64,000 bases of DNA, taken from NCBI GenBank assembly GCA_947473475.1, contig CANJBZ010000002.1, positions 143,309 to 207,308 on the forward strand, given 5' to 3'. Numbering within the stretch: position 1 is the first letter of the stretch; every line of letters begins with the position of its first letter. Below are positions 1-8,839 of the stretch, in pieces. The notes beneath the pieces were generated by a model. The model saw only the letters and a program-made list of their open reading frames with translations, was not told the DNA's origin and did not search any database. Position numbers and translations under genes: made by a program. The stretch is from Alphaproteobacteria bacterium. GTDB taxonomy: Bacteria > Pseudomonadota > Alphaproteobacteria > Micropepsales > Micropepsaceae.

Positions 1-484
1 CGGCTTTGGCTGTTATGCGCTCATCGCGATCCAACGCCGAAAGCGGACCGTAGTGCGGATTGTTTCCCGCGAACGCATGCAGCGCTCCGAGATAGGTTGG
101 CCGCTCCGTCAGCAAACCGTCGCTCTCCCCCAGCAGCAGACGCCCGCAGAGATAGAGCCCCTGCTGCGAACCGCTGGTGATGAGGATGTTCTCAATCCCG
201 CACGGAACGCCCTTGCCGCGCATGTACTGCGCGATCCATTCGCGCAAGGGCGGCCAGCCTTCGCTCATGGAATATTGCAGCGCGGTTTTCATCTGTGCTG
301 GATCGGCGAAAATCCGCGCATGCGCGTCGGCAATGAGTTGCGATGGAAAGAGATTGGAATCCGGCACGCCACCGGCGAACGAAATCAAACCGGGCTGCCC
401 GACGAGCCGCAAAAACGCACGCGTCTCCGCTCCCCCTGCCCGCTGGCCGTAAGGGGAAAACCGGGCGTCCCAGTCTGATGGCAT
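1..484 (-). CDS. PLP-dependent aminotransferase, N-terminal part (runs off left edge)
   Basis: The frame is open without a stop from an ATG at 484 down to base 1, giving the first 161 residues. FAGGVPDSNLFP (residues 36-47) and NILITSGSQQGL (99-110) are typical of class I/II fold-type I aminotransferases, closest to the 2-aminoadipate/LysN and MocR-like subgroup. These enzymes move amino groups between amino acids and 2-oxo acids through a PLP Schiff base; the PLP lysine would lie outside the window. The start codon shares its A with the stop of the upstream thiazole synthase gene (TGATG), so the two are probably translationally coupled. Substrate cannot be told. Confidence 0.85.
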   Translation of the reverse strand, partial: MPSDWDARFSPYGQRAGGAETRAFLRLVGQPGLISFAGGVPDSNLFPSQLIADAHARIFADPAQMKTALQYSMSEGWPPLREWIAQYMRGKGVPCGIENILITSGSQQGLYLCGRLLLGESDGLLTERPTYLGALHAFAGNNPHYGPLSALDRDERITAKA

Positions 485-1485
485 CAGATCAATCCGGCGA
501 GCGGACTGGAGGGATCCGCGTAGCGCTTCTTCGGCATGCGTCCGGCGAGATAAGCGAGCCTTCCCGCCTCAACCGCCAGCTTCATGGACCGCGCCATCAG
601 GATCGGGTTCTTCGCTTCCGCGATGGCGGTGTTCATCAGCACGCCGTCGCAGCCAAGCTCCATCGCAATGGCGGCGTCCGAGGCAGTGCCGACGCCGGCA
701 TCGACGATCACCGGCACTTTGGCTGCCTCGATAATCAGCCGGATGTTGATCGGATTTTGAATGCCGAGCCCCGAACCGATAGGGGCCGCCAGCGGCATGA
801 TCGCGGCCGCGCCCATGTCTTCAAGCCGCTTGGCCATCAGCGGATCGTCGCTGCAATAGACCATGACCTGGAAGCCTTCGCGCACCAGCACTTCGGTCGC
901 CCGCAACGTCTCGACCATATCGGGATAGAGGGTTTTCTTGTCGCCCAGGACTTCCAGCTTCACCAGATCCCAGCCGCCCGCCTCGCGCGCCAGCCTGAGC
1001 GTGCGTAAGGCGTCTTCCGCCGTGAAGCATCCGGCCGTGTTCGGCAGATAGACAAATTTCTTTGGGTCGATGAAATCGATCAGCTTGGGTGCGCCTGGGT
1101 CCATGACGTTCACCCGGCGGACCGCGACGGTGACCATCTCCGCGCCCGATGCTTCCAGCGCGGCGGCGTTCTGCGCATAATCCTTGTACTTGCCCGTGCC
1201 GATAATCAGCCGCGACTTGAGCGTCCGCCCAGCGACGACAAAGGGTTTGTCGGCAGGCGGAGCGGTAGGCGCCATCTCATTGCCGCCGCCGATGAAATGC
1301 ACGATTTCCAGGCGGTCGCCTTCCGAAAGCCCGACCGCGCCATAGGTCGACCGGGGTACGATTTCCAGGTTACGTTCGACGGCCACCTTGCGGGCATCGA
1401 GCGACAGCAGGCCGAGGAGGGCCTCCACGGTCAAAGGGCTAGGAAATTCCCTGTTCTCTCCATTAAGACATAACCGCAACGCCAT
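484..1485 (-). CDS. thiG: Fused sulfur carrier ThiS / thiazole synthase ThiG
   Basis: Residues 1-68 are a ThiS-like beta-grasp domain ending in HFIGGG. A short Pro/Ala linker leads into a full ThiG TIM barrel from about residue 78 ([20 protein letters not shown] with the likely Schiff-base Lys, [14 protein letters not shown]). ThiG makes the thiazole phosphate of thiamine from deoxyxylulose phosphate, dehydroglycine and the ThiS thiocarboxylate. The ATG at 1485 has a strong AGGAGAGAG Shine-Dalgarno; a longer in-frame start at 1542 lacks one and adds a non-homologous basic tail. Free ThiS needs a C-terminal Gly-Gly, which is buried by the fusion here, so cleavage or an adapted mechanism is implied. 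I saw no TPP-riboswitch motif upstream. Confidence 0.93.
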   Translation of the reverse strand: MALRLCLNGENREFPSPLTVEALLGLLSLDARKVAVERNLEIVPRSTYGAVGLSEGDRLEIVHFIGGGNEMAPTAPPADKPFVVAGRTLKSRLIIGTGKYKDYAQNAAALEASGAEMVTVAVRRVNVMDPGAPKLIDFIDPKKFVYLPNTAGCFTAEDALRTLRLAREAGGWDLVKLEVLGDKKTLYPDMVETLRATEVLVREGFQVMVYCSDDPLMAKRLEDMGAAAIMPLAAPIGSGLGIQNPINIRLIIEAAKVPVIVDAGVGTASDAAIAMELGCDGVLMNTAIAEAKNPILMARSMKLAVEAGRLAYLAGRMPKKRYADPSSPLAGLI

Positions 1486-1599
1486 TGACGGCACTCTCTC
1501 CTGTTTCCGTTTTTCCCGGCGGGACCTTATAACCTGCGGCAACCCGCTTCGCTTCGTTCCACCCTATTCCATTACCGCATTTTACGGGGGCCCCCGTCC

Positions 1600-2040
1600 A
1601 TGATCCTGCCGGTATATGTCCTCAACGGCCCTAACCTCAATCTTTTGGGAGTGCGGGAGCCGGAAATTTATGGCAAGGCGACGCTTAGGGATATTGAGCA
1701 GGCCGTGGACGCGCGCGCCAAAACCCATGGGTTGAATGTTGTTTTCCGCCAGTCAAACCACGAAGGCGTGCTGGTCGATTGGATTCAGGAAGCGCGCACC
1801 CAGTCCTGCGGCGTCATCATCAATCCCGGCGCCTATTCCCACACCTCGATCGCGATCTACGACGCCTTCAAGGCTTTGGATAAGCCCGTTATCGAGGTGC
1901 ATCTGTCCAATCCGCACCAGCGCGAATCTTTTCGCCACCTGGATTATGTGAGCAAGGTGGCAAAGGGCGTTATCACCGGCCTTGGAATCAACGGCTATCT
2001 CTATGCCATCGATGCCATGGCAGAATTGGTGAAAGCATGA
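1600..2040 (+). CDS. aroQ: Type II 3-dehydroquinate dehydratase
   Basis: A 146-residue protein of the dodecameric type II dehydroquinase family, which dehydrates 3-dehydroquinate to 3-dehydroshikimate in the shikimate pathway. [10 protein letters not shown] (8-17), the catalytic Tyr24 in [23 protein letters not shown] and [11 protein letters not shown] hold the known active-site residues. The length is the usual one. The gene is divergent from thiSG and overlaps the possible upstream start of accB by four bases (ATGA at 2037). aroQ-accB-accC is a common bacterial gene order. Confidence 0.96.
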   Translation: MILPVYVLNGPNLNLLGVREPEIYGKATLRDIEQAVDARAKTHGLNVVFRQSNHEGVLVDWIQEARTQSCGVIINPGAYSHTSIAIYDAFKALDKPVIEVHLSNPHQRESFRHLDYVSKVAKGVITGLGINGYLYAIDAMAELVKA

Positions 2041-2099
2041 CCCACAAGAAAGAGAATCCGCTGCGCAACCGCATTGCCAAAGCGATCACCGGAGAAAGC

Positions 2100-2537
2100 A
2101 TGCCTGACATTGATGCCGACGTCATACGCGAGCTGGCCAAACTGCTTGAAGAAACGGGCCTATCGGAGCTTGAGATAGAACAAGGCGGCGTCCGCGTTCG
2201 CGTGGCGCGCGGCACGACGGTCATGGCGACGGCCGCTCCGACGCCGGCGCAAGCCCCCGCCGCCTCTGTTCATAGCGAGATGAAGCCAGAGCTGGCGCAA
2301 CGGCCGGGCACCGTCGTCACCTCCCCGATGGTCGGGACGGTTTATCTGTCCCCGCAACCCGGTTCGCCGCCGTTCGTGAAGATCGGCGACTCCGTCACCG
2401 ACGGAACGCTGTGCATCATCGAAGCCATGAAGACGATGAACCCCGTTCCGTCATCGGCCGCCGGGCGCGTGGCGGAAATCTTCGTCGTGGACGGTCAGCC
2501 CGTGGAATTCGGCCAACCCCTCATGCGGATCGAGTAG
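2100..2537 (+). CDS. accB: Biotin carboxyl carrier protein of acetyl-CoA carboxylase
   Basis: Carries biotin between the carboxylase and transferase of acetyl-CoA carboxylase in fatty-acid synthesis. The N-terminal IDADVIRELAKLLEETGL helix is typical of AccB. It is followed by an Ala/Pro-rich linker and a biotinyl domain with the EAMKTMNPV site (biotin Lys about residue 111). I take the ATG at 2100 because GGAG lies just upstream and homologues begin a few residues before RELA. An in-frame ATG at 2037 overlapping the aroQ stop would add 21 residues and remains possible. accC follows after about 160 bases that hold two palindromic repeats. Confidence 0.94.
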   Translation: MPDIDADVIRELAKLLEETGLSELEIEQGGVRVRVARGTTVMATAAPTPAQAPAASVHSEMKPELAQRPGTVVTSPMVGTVYLSPQPGSPPFVKIGDSVTDGTLCIIEAMKTMNPVPSSAAGRVAEIFVVDGQPVEFGQPLMRIE

Positions 2538-2570
2538 GCCTTGAAGATGCGGGCCACTTCTCTCTCACCA

Positions 2571-2591
2571 TGGCCGGGCTTGACCCGGCCA
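2571..2591. repeat. REP-like palindrome, copy 1
   Basis: Perfect 8-bp inverted repeat TGGCCGGG / CCCGGCCA around a CTTGA loop, in the accB-accC spacer. It resembles the CTGGATGGCC...GGCCATGA palindromes at 2639 and 8421 and probably belongs to the same dispersed extragenic family. Confidence 0.7.
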
Positions 2592-2638
2592 CCTAGCCGC
2601 CGCGCGTCCGCGCGGCGAATGAATCCCTTACCGCCTGG

Positions 2639-2660
2639 ATGGCCCGCGGTTTCGGGCCAT
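2639..2660. repeat. REP-like palindrome, copy 2
   Basis: ATGGCCCG / CGGGCCAT 8-bp inverted repeat with loop CGGTTT, preceded by CCTGG and followed by GAC. It shares the outer CTGGATGGCCC...GGGCCATGA frame with the copy at 8421. An in-frame ATG at 2659 for accC falls inside this repeat, which argues against that start. Confidence 0.7.
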
Positions 2661-2697
2661 GACAACCTGGGATGTCCCGGAGGCGCGCGGAAATAGC

Positions 2698-4053
2698 ATG
2701 TTCGAAAAAGTCCTTATCGCGAACCGGGGCGAGATTGCCCTTCGCATCAACCGCGCCTGCAAGGAAATGGGCATTGCCACGGTCGCGGTTCATTCGACCG
2801 CCGATGCCGAAGCGATGCACGTCCGGCTTGCGGACGAGTCGGTTTGCATCGGCCCCCCGCCCGCCAGTCAGTCCTATCTCAACATTCCCGCCATCATATC
2901 GGCGTGCGAGATCACCGGCGCGGATGCGATTCATCCCGGCTACGGGTTCCTGTCCGAGAACGCCCATTTCGCCGACATCGTGAAGGCCCATAAAATCACC
3001 TTCATCGGCCCGCAGCCCGAGCATATCAGGCTCATGGGCGACAAGATCGCGGCCAAGCAGGCGGTCAAATCGCTAGGCATTCCCACAGTGCCCGGTTCGG
3101 ACGGCGCCGTTACGTCCGAGTCCGAGGCAGCGTCCTTCGCCGCCGAGATAGGCTATCCCGTGCTGATCAAAGCGGCCGCCGGCGGCGGCGGTCGCGGCAT
3201 GAAGGTGGCGCGTGGGCCTTCCGAATTGCCGCTCGCCTATGCCACCGCGCGCACGGAGGCCAAAGCCGCCTTTGGCGATGACGCCGTCTACATGGAAAAA
3301 TATCTCGAACGGCCGCGGCATATCGAAATTCAGGTGATTGCGGATTCGTACGGCAAAGTGCTGCATCTGGGCGAACGCGATTGTTCGCTACAACGGCGCC
3401 ATCAGAAGGTTTGGGAAGAAGCCCCCTCGCCCGCGCTCAACGTCGAAGCCCGCAATCAGATTGGGAAAGTCGTCACGTCGGCGCTGGAAAAGCTGGGCTA
3501 TCTCGGCGTCGGAACCGTCGAATTCCTCTACGAGGACGGCAAGTTCTATTTCATCGAAATGAACACCCGCCTGCAGGTGGAACACCCCGTCACCGAGTTG
3601 GTCACCGGACTGGACCTCGTGCGCGAGCAGATCCGCATTGCCGACGGCGGCGCGCTGGAGATCGATCAGAGCGATGTGGTGGTGGCCGGCCACGCGATCG
3701 AGTGCCGGATCAATGCGGAAAACCCCTTCACCTTCCAGCCCTCGCCGGGAAAGATCACCGAGTTTCACGCGCCGGGCGGCTTGGGTGTGCGGATGGATTC
3801 GGCGGCCTATTCGGGCTACCGCATCCCGCCTTATTACGACAGCCTCGTGGGCAAGCTGATCGTCCACGGCAAGAGCCGCAACGAATGCCTGATGCGACTG
3901 AGACGCGCGCTGGACGAATTGGTCCTGGGCGGAATCGAAACGACCATCCCCCTGTTTCAGGAGCTCATCAAGCAGCCCGCCATTCTGAATGGCGACTATA
4001 ATATCCACTGGCTGGAGCATTATCTCGCCCGCCGCGCCACCGGGGCGGCGTAA
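2698..4053 (+). CDS. accC: Biotin carboxylase subunit of acetyl-CoA carboxylase
   Basis: ATP-grasp enzyme that carboxylates biotin on AccB with bicarbonate and ATP. The product is 451 residues, the family length. It starts with [16 protein letters not shown] and contains the Gly-rich ATP loop [13 protein letters not shown], the [12 protein letters not shown] segment, [14 protein letters not shown] with the catalytic Glu/Arg, and a C-terminal biotin carboxylase domain. The ATG at 2698 is chosen because homologues start exactly there; an upstream ATG at 2659 lies in a palindromic repeat. It follows accB in the same orientation. Confidence 0.97.
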   Translation: MFEKVLIANRGEIALRINRACKEMGIATVAVHSTADAEAMHVRLADESVCIGPPPASQSYLNIPAIISACEITGADAIHPGYGFLSENAHFADIVKAHKITFIGPQPEHIRLMGDKIAAKQAVKSLGIPTVPGSDGAVTSESEAASFAAEIGYPVLIKAAAGGGGRGMKVARGPSELPLAYATARTEAKAAFGDDAVYMEKYLERPRHIEIQVIADSYGKVLHLGERDCSLQRRHQKVWEEAPSPALNVEARNQIGKVVTSALEKLGYLGVGTVEFLYEDGKFYFIEMNTRLQVEHPVTELVTGLDLVREQIRIADGGALEIDQSDVVVAGHAIECRINAENPFTFQPSPGKITEFHAPGGLGVRMDSAAYSGYRIPPYYDSLVGKLIVHGKSRNECLMRLRRALDELVLGGIETTIPLFQELIKQPAILNGDYNIHWLEHYLARRATGAA

Positions 4054-4186
4054 CGCGCGAACCACTGGAAACCGGCACAATTTTCCGTATGTTACGCCCC
4101 TGCTGCCTAGGGGGGCGTGTGCGGCAAACTATTTGCGATTGGGGTACTGCACGCGTTCGGCAAGGACGTGTGCCGAGGGGGCAAGA

Positions 4187-6385
4187 TTGATCCGCTGGCA
4201 TACGCTCTTCGCGCTGGTTTCGATGGCATGGCTGGCGCTGACGCCTGCGGCCGCGCAGCCGGGGACTATGGGCTTGCAGCACCCGAGCGCCCATGCGCCA
4301 CGGATCACGCCGGGTGAGGCGCCCAAGATCGACGGCGACCTCTCCGATCCCGCCTGGGCCAAAGCCTCCGTCATCCAGGATTTCAAGCAGCTCGCGCCCA
4401 ACACCGGCGGGGCGCCGACAGAGCGCACCGTCGTCCGCATTATGTATGACGAGAACAATCTCTATTTCGGCGTCTACGCCTATGACAGCGAACCGGACAA
4501 GCTGATTGTACGGTCAATGTCGCGCGACGGCGAAATCGTCACCGGCGACAACATTCAGATCGCGCTCGATCCGGGCCAGACCCGGCGCAATTCCTATGTG
4601 TTCATGATGGGGCCGTCCGGCGGACGCTGGGACGGTCTGCGCTTGAACAACATCGACGAACTTCCCGAATGGAACGTCATTTGGGAAGGCCGCACGCGCC
4701 GCGTCAGCGACGGTTGGGTGGCCGAAATCGCCATTCCCTTCCGCAGCATTTCCTATACCGAAGGCGGCAGCGGCTGGGGCTTCGATTTTACCCGCAATAT
4801 CCGGCGCAAGACCGAAACCGTGCGCTGGTCGTCCTACGATCCCGCCATCCCTTTGCAAGACGTTTCACAGGCCGGGACATTAACCGGCATTGCCGGCGTC
4901 AATCAGGGTCTGGGGCTCGACCTCGTTCCCTATTTGGTCTTCCGCGCCAAGCACGATTGGAGCAAAGACAAAGACGGCGCGGGGATTAGCGCGACCGCGG
5001 GCGGCAACGCCTTCTACAAGATCACGCCGGGACTGACAGGAACGGTGACACTGAACCCCGACTTTTCAGACGCGCCACTGGACGTGCGCGAGGTGAACAC
5101 GTCGCGCTTTTCATTGTTCGTGCCGGAGACACGAAGTTTCTTCCTGCAGGATGCAGGCAATTTCGAATTCGGCGGGCGCCCCTTCAAGCGGACCAATTTC
5201 GACCGCAACAGCAACAATGGCCGTCCGTTTTTCTCGCGCAATCTAGGTTTGGTCAACGGGCGGCCGGTGACACTACTGGGCGGCGGCAAGGTTTCAGGCC
5301 AATATGATGACCTCAACATCGGCGCCCTGTCCGTCCTGACCGACAGAACCGCAACATCACCCGGACAGGTCTTGTCGGTTGGCCGAGTGACCAAACAATT
5401 CGGCGAATCCCGCGCCGGATTCATCTTCACCAATGGGGATCCAACGGGTCAAAGCCGCAATTCACTTGCCGGAGCAGATTTCCAGTACCGGACCGAGGTG
5501 TTCGGCGGCAAGACGCTGGAGACGGACGGCTTCTACCAGCGCAGCTTCTCCAACAGTGTTGGCGATGACGATTCCTATGCTTTTGCCCTAGTCTACCCCA
5601 ACGAACCGTGGAGCGCAGATTTCTCCTTTAAAACGGTCGGCGTAAATTTCGATCCCGCGCTAGGCTTTGTGAATCGCCCGGGCAGCCGGTTGTACGACGG
5701 CACCGTCAAACACCTGACGCGCAATCGCAACGGGACCTCGTTCCTGCGTACCTTCGAAGTGGAATCGCGCCACCAGTTTACGACAAGCCTGGGTAACCGC
5801 CTCGACAGCCGCGACGATGCACTCCAGATCCAAATCCAGACGCGCGGCGACACTTCGGCGGCGATTCAGGTCAATAATGTTTTCGAACGACTGGTCGTCC
5901 CCTTCACGCTGCCGCACAAGATCGTTATTCCCGCCGGTCAATACACCTGGAATACCGCCTTTGCACATTTTCGCACGTCGCAGGCCCTGCCCGTCTCTTT
6001 CCACGTCGATGTCTGGTGCTGCAATTATTACAATGGCTCGGAATGGCGTGCGCGCACCGAACTCTTCTTTAAGCTGAGCGAAGCCTATGAGATTGAGGCA
6101 GACTATGATGGCACCTTCATCCGCCTTCCCGCGGGGAAGGTGGACATCAACATTCTGGCGTTGAGCGGCCTATTGAACTTCACGCCGGACATGCAGTTTG
6201 CGATCCAAGCCCAATACGACAACATCAGTCAGGGATTTGGCTTCCTAGGGCGGTTCCGCTGGGAGTTCCAACCGGGCAGTGAATTCTTCGTCGCGCTTGG
6301 ACAATCGGCCCTTATTCCGGGAACGGATTTCCGTGTCCAGACGACGCAATTGTCGTTCCGGGTCGGCCATACCTTACGGTTTTAA
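4187..6385 (+). CDS. CBM9-like / DUF5916 outer-membrane protein
   Basis: About 732 residues. The TTG start at 4187 has GAGGGGG six bases upstream and opens a classic signal peptide ending LTPAAAQ; the longer open frame from 3989 runs antisense-like through the accC end and is not credible. Residues about 35-210 look like a family 9 carbohydrate-binding-type fold (PKIDGDLSDPAWAKA, YDENNLYFGVYAYD, GWVAEIAIPFRSI). The rest is long, aromatic-rich beta structure of the DUF5916 type and ends in the C-terminal Phe expected of outer-membrane barrels. Function is unknown; some relatives sit near peptidases or polysaccharide genes. No obvious operon partner here. Confidence 0.82.
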   Translation: MIRWHTLFALVSMAWLALTPAAAQPGTMGLQHPSAHAPRITPGEAPKIDGDLSDPAWAKASVIQDFKQLAPNTGGAPTERTVVRIMYDENNLYFGVYAYDSEPDKLIVRSMSRDGEIVTGDNIQIALDPGQTRRNSYVFMMGPSGGRWDGLRLNNIDELPEWNVIWEGRTRRVSDGWVAEIAIPFRSISYTEGGSGWGFDFTRNIRRKTETVRWSSYDPAIPLQDVSQAGTLTGIAGVNQGLGLDLVPYLVFRAKHDWSKDKDGAGISATAGGNAFYKITPGLTGTVTLNPDFSDAPLDVREVNTSRFSLFVPETRSFFLQDAGNFEFGGRPFKRTNFDRNSNNGRPFFSRNLGLVNGRPVTLLGGGKVSGQYDDLNIGALSVLTDRTATSPGQVLSVGRVTKQFGESRAGFIFTNGDPTGQSRNSLAGADFQYRTEVFGGKTLETDGFYQRSFSNSVGDDDSYAFALVYPNEPWSADFSFKTVGVNFDPALGFVNRPGSRLYDGTVKHLTRNRNGTSFLRTFEVESRHQFTTSLGNRLDSRDDALQIQIQTRGDTSAAIQVNNVFERLVVPFTLPHKIVIPAGQYTWNTAFAHFRTSQALPVSFHVDVWCCNYYNGSEWRARTELFFKLSEAYEIEADYDGTFIRLPAGKVDINILALSGLLNFTPDMQFAIQAQYDNISQGFGFLGRFRWEFQPGSEFFVALGQSALIPGTDFRVQTTQLSFRVGHTLRF

Positions 6386-6440
6386 GCCGCTTCCCCGATC
6401 CGCCGGCGTTCTTGTATGATCGCCCTAAGGAAGGAAATCC

Positions 6441-6827
6441 ATGTTCCGCCGGCTGCAACGCTATTCAGCCCAATTGCTCAGTGTGATGCGTATCGCCGTG
6501 GGGCTCACATTCCTTGAGCACGGCACGCAGAAGCTGTTGAATTTCCCCCTGCCGCGGCCGGGGCTTGCTTTGCCGCTTCTGCTATTCACCGGCATTCTCG
6601 AAACGCTCGGCGGCCTCTGCGTCACGCTTGGTTACCGGACGCGGCTTTTTGCGTTTCTGCTCTCTGGTGAGCTTGCGGTGGGCTATTGGTGGCTGCACGC
6701 TCGCCGCAGCTTCTTTCCGATGGCCAATGGCGGCGAAGCGATGGTGCTGTACAGCTTCGTATTCCTGTATCTCGCGGCGATGGGTGCCGGCCCCTGGAGT
6801 TTGGACGCGCACCTGAAGCGCGCATGA
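6441..6827 (+). CDS. DoxX family membrane protein
   Basis: A 128-residue four-helix membrane protein. The N-terminal MRIAVGLTFLEHGTQKL and GILETLGGLCVTLGYRTRLFAF are the usual DoxX signatures. A good AAGGAAA ribosome site precedes the ATG. DoxX-type proteins are linked to redox or thiol homeostasis in a few bacteria but most are uncharacterised. The next gene, aat, starts only four bases after its stop, so the two are probably co-transcribed. Confidence 0.85.
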   Translation: MFRRLQRYSAQLLSVMRIAVGLTFLEHGTQKLLNFPLPRPGLALPLLLFTGILETLGGLCVTLGYRTRLFAFLLSGELAVGYWWLHARRSFFPMANGGEAMVLYSFVFLYLAAMGAGPWSLDAHLKRA

Positions 6828-6831
6828 GTTT

Positions 6832-7518
6832 GTGAGCGCCATAAACCCGGAAGAGCTGCTGCTGGCCTACCGGCTCGGGATTTTCCCGATGGCCGAAAGC
6901 CGTAACGCAAAAGACGTGCTGTGGGTACGGCCGCACGAACGGGGCATCCTGCCGCTCGACAAATTCCATGTCCCGCGCCGCTTGGCGCGCGTCGTCCGCA
7001 CCGGCCGCTTCGATGTGACCGTCGATGTGGCGTTCGATCAAGTCATCCGCGCCTGCGCCGAGCCCCGCGCGGACGAACGCGAAACATGGATCAACGATTC
7101 CATCATCGACGCGTTTGCCGCCCTGCACCAGCGCGGCTTCGTGCATAGCGTTGAAACCTGGCAGCAAGGGCAGCTTGTCGGAGGACTGTACGGTCTTTCG
7201 CTGGGCGGCGCGTTCTTCGCCGAGAGCAAATTTTCGCGCGCCACCGGCGCCAGCAAAGTCGCCTTGGTACATTTGGCGGCGCGGCTAAAAGCGGGCGGCT
7301 ATACGCTTTTGGATGTGCAATTTCCTAATCCGCATCTCGATCAATTCGGCGCAGTCACCGTCACCGAAGAGAAATTTCAGTTCATGCTGTCTCAAGCGCT
7401 CGCACGAACCGGGGATTTCTTTGCCCTGGGCCGGCGCGGGACCGCACACAAACCGCCGCACGGCTCGCCTGCAACTGTAACCGGCGCGGACGTCCTGCGC
7501 CTCGCCGGTCAGAGCTGA
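6832..7518 (+). CDS. aat: Leucyl/phenylalanyl-tRNA--protein transferase
   Basis: Adds Leu or Phe from tRNA to proteins with N-terminal Arg or Lys, marking them for ClpAP (N-degron pathway, cytosol). 228 residues from a GTG start. LLLAYRLGIFPMAE, the WINDSIIDAFAALHQRGFVHSVE block, LVGGLYGLSLGGAFFAESKFS and LLDVQFPNPHLDQFGA are diagnostic. aat next to the DUF2155/mlaD/NDUFA12 group is a recurrent alphaproteobacterial neighbourhood, here interrupted by a regulator gene on the other strand. Confidence 0.96.
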   Translation: MSAINPEELLLAYRLGIFPMAESRNAKDVLWVRPHERGILPLDKFHVPRRLARVVRTGRFDVTVDVAFDQVIRACAEPRADERETWINDSIIDAFAALHQRGFVHSVETWQQGQLVGGLYGLSLGGAFFAESKFSRATGASKVALVHLAARLKAGGYTLLDVQFPNPHLDQFGAVTVTEEKFQFMLSQALARTGDFFALGRRGTAHKPPHGSPATVTGADVLRLAGQS

Positions 7519-7531
7519 GAATCCGCTGCGA

Positions 7532-8293
7532 TCATTCCTCTTCGGCAATTCTCTGCAAGGCTGGCAAATCGACGATGCGCATTTCATCGCGCGCAAATTG
7601 GATCAGATCGCGCCGCCGCAAATCCACCAGGGTGCGATTGACATGGGCCGGCGTGATTCCAAGAGCGTCGGCCATGTCTTCCTGACGCGCGGGAAATGTG
7701 AAACGCCCATCTACCACCATTCCCCGGTGCTGCAGGCGGTAATACAACTCCAATAGCATTTGTGCCATTCGCCCAACCGCGCTGCGCCTAGCCAAATCGA
7801 AGAGCCGCCGGCTCGTGGTCTCGAGGTAATTGCGTGCCTGAGCATGGACCTCAGTTTTTTGCTCCTCTCTCTCATCGAGCAAGGCAAACAAATCGGTCAA
7901 CTTGAACTGGCATAGCGAAACCGGCGTCATCGACTTCACCGAAAATGGCAGGGGCATTCCCGGCAAACACAGGCTTTCCACGCCAATGACATCGCCAGGA
8001 ATTAGAAAAGCCATGATGAGACGGCGGCCATCCGGCTTCTGCACGAACCAAACGGCCCACCCCGAGTAGATGGTGTAGAGGAACTCGGGCGTTTCGCCTT
8101 CCCGCATGATTGTGCGTTGAGCGTCGTATCGCACGATCGCCGTTCGACACGTGCTTAATACCTGTGGCCGCTCTCGAAATGTTGATCCGTACACGGTGAA
8201 ATCGCCGACAACGCATTCATTGCAGGAAACCGGCGGTGATGACGGAAATCTAAGAGGGCTGCTGGTGATCATTTCTTTGAAATCTCTTAGCAT
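7532..8293 (-). CDS. Crp/Fnr family transcriptional regulator
   Basis: 253 residues: a cyclic-nucleotide-binding-like beta roll (about 35-150), a long dimer helix, and a C-terminal winged HTH with ARQEDMADALGITPAHVNRTLVDLRRRDLIQF-type residues at about 205-235. The N-terminus has a Cys-x2-Cys pair (SCNEC, residues 23-27) and further Cys at about 49 and 107. This recalls FNR, but the spacing does not match the classical four-Cys cluster, so oxygen sensing is only a possibility. The start could also be the ATG at 8272; neither has a strong ribosome site. It is convergent with aat. A degenerate FNR-type box lies about 240 bases upstream. Confidence 0.88.
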   Translation of the reverse strand: MLRDFKEMITSSPLRFPSSPPVSCNECVVGDFTVYGSTFRERPQVLSTCRTAIVRYDAQRTIMREGETPEFLYTIYSGWAVWFVQKPDGRRLIMAFLIPGDVIGVESLCLPGMPLPFSVKSMTPVSLCQFKLTDLFALLDEREEQKTEVHAQARNYLETTSRRLFDLARRSAVGRMAQMLLELYYRLQHRGMVVDGRFTFPARQEDMADALGITPAHVNRTLVDLRRRDLIQFARDEMRIVDLPALQRIAEEE

Positions 8294-8420
8294 AAGCGAT
8301 TAAGAACGCTTCGGAATGATACCAGCGGCCCAGATTATCGACTCCTCGTGTTATAGCCCGCAAAAGCAGACCATCCAGGAGAACGTAGGGCGCACCAGCG
8401 CACAGACGCGCGCTTGCTGG

Positions 8421-8443
8421 ATGGCCCTGTGAAGCAGGGCCAT
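8421..8443. repeat. REP-like palindrome, copy 3
   Basis: ATGGCCCTG / CAGGGCCAT, a perfect 9-bp inverted repeat with loop TGAAG, preceded by GCTGG and followed by AAAA. It matches the element at 2639 in its outer bases while the inner arm bases have co-varied, which suggests selection for the hairpin. Confidence 0.72.
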
Positions 8444-8530
8444 GAAAAAAGAGGACTGGATCAACGGCCTTTGGTATGACTTGGAAAATTAAAACGGTAG
8501 AAACTCATAAACTAACGGAAACCGGGCGCA

Positions 8531-8544
8531 TTGATGTAGGTCAC
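8531..8544. promoter_or_regulatory. Degenerate FNR/FixK-type box
   Basis: TTGATGTAGGTCAC fits TTGAT-N4-(A/G)TCAA with one or two mismatches. It lies about 240 bases upstream of the Crp/Fnr gene on the minus strand and has no gene directly downstream on the plus strand, so autoregulation or chance are both possible. Confidence 0.25.
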
Positions 8545-8839
8545 TGATCTGATCATGAATGCAGCGCGGTATTTTTATCGCTAGCGAGTGCATATTTTAA
8601 GCTGGCTCTAGCAAATTCCAGTACGGAAAAATGAGCGAGTTGCTTCCAGCATCGGACATAATGGAGGCTTCCTTTTGTACGCCCATGACCGCGGGATTCA
8701 GCGGACCTTTTGCAAAACCGGAGGGCGGCTCCGACGACGCGATGGGAAGCAGCAACGGCGCCGGCGAAATCGCACGCGCAGCCGGCGATCCTTTAGGATC
8801 GCGCCGAGAAACGGCCGGCCGTAGCCAGAGGCGATCAGG

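Larger units (their letters stand above)
8294..8839. other. Intergenic region, 546 bp
   Basis: No convincing gene. It holds a REP-like palindrome (8421-8443), a degenerate FNR-type box (8531-8544) and A+T-richer DNA at 8440-8640 that may carry promoters. The open frames crossing 8631-9400 on the + strand are low-complexity antisense to the DUF2155 gene. Confidence 0.5.

Noticed and set aside
1486..1599. TPP riboswitch before thiSG
   Set aside because: None of the conserved TPP blocks (CTGAGA, ACCTGATCTGG) is present.
3989..4186. Upstream extension of the DUF5916 gene into accC
   Set aside because: A signal peptide with a ribosome site starts at 4187; the extension reads accC in another frame.
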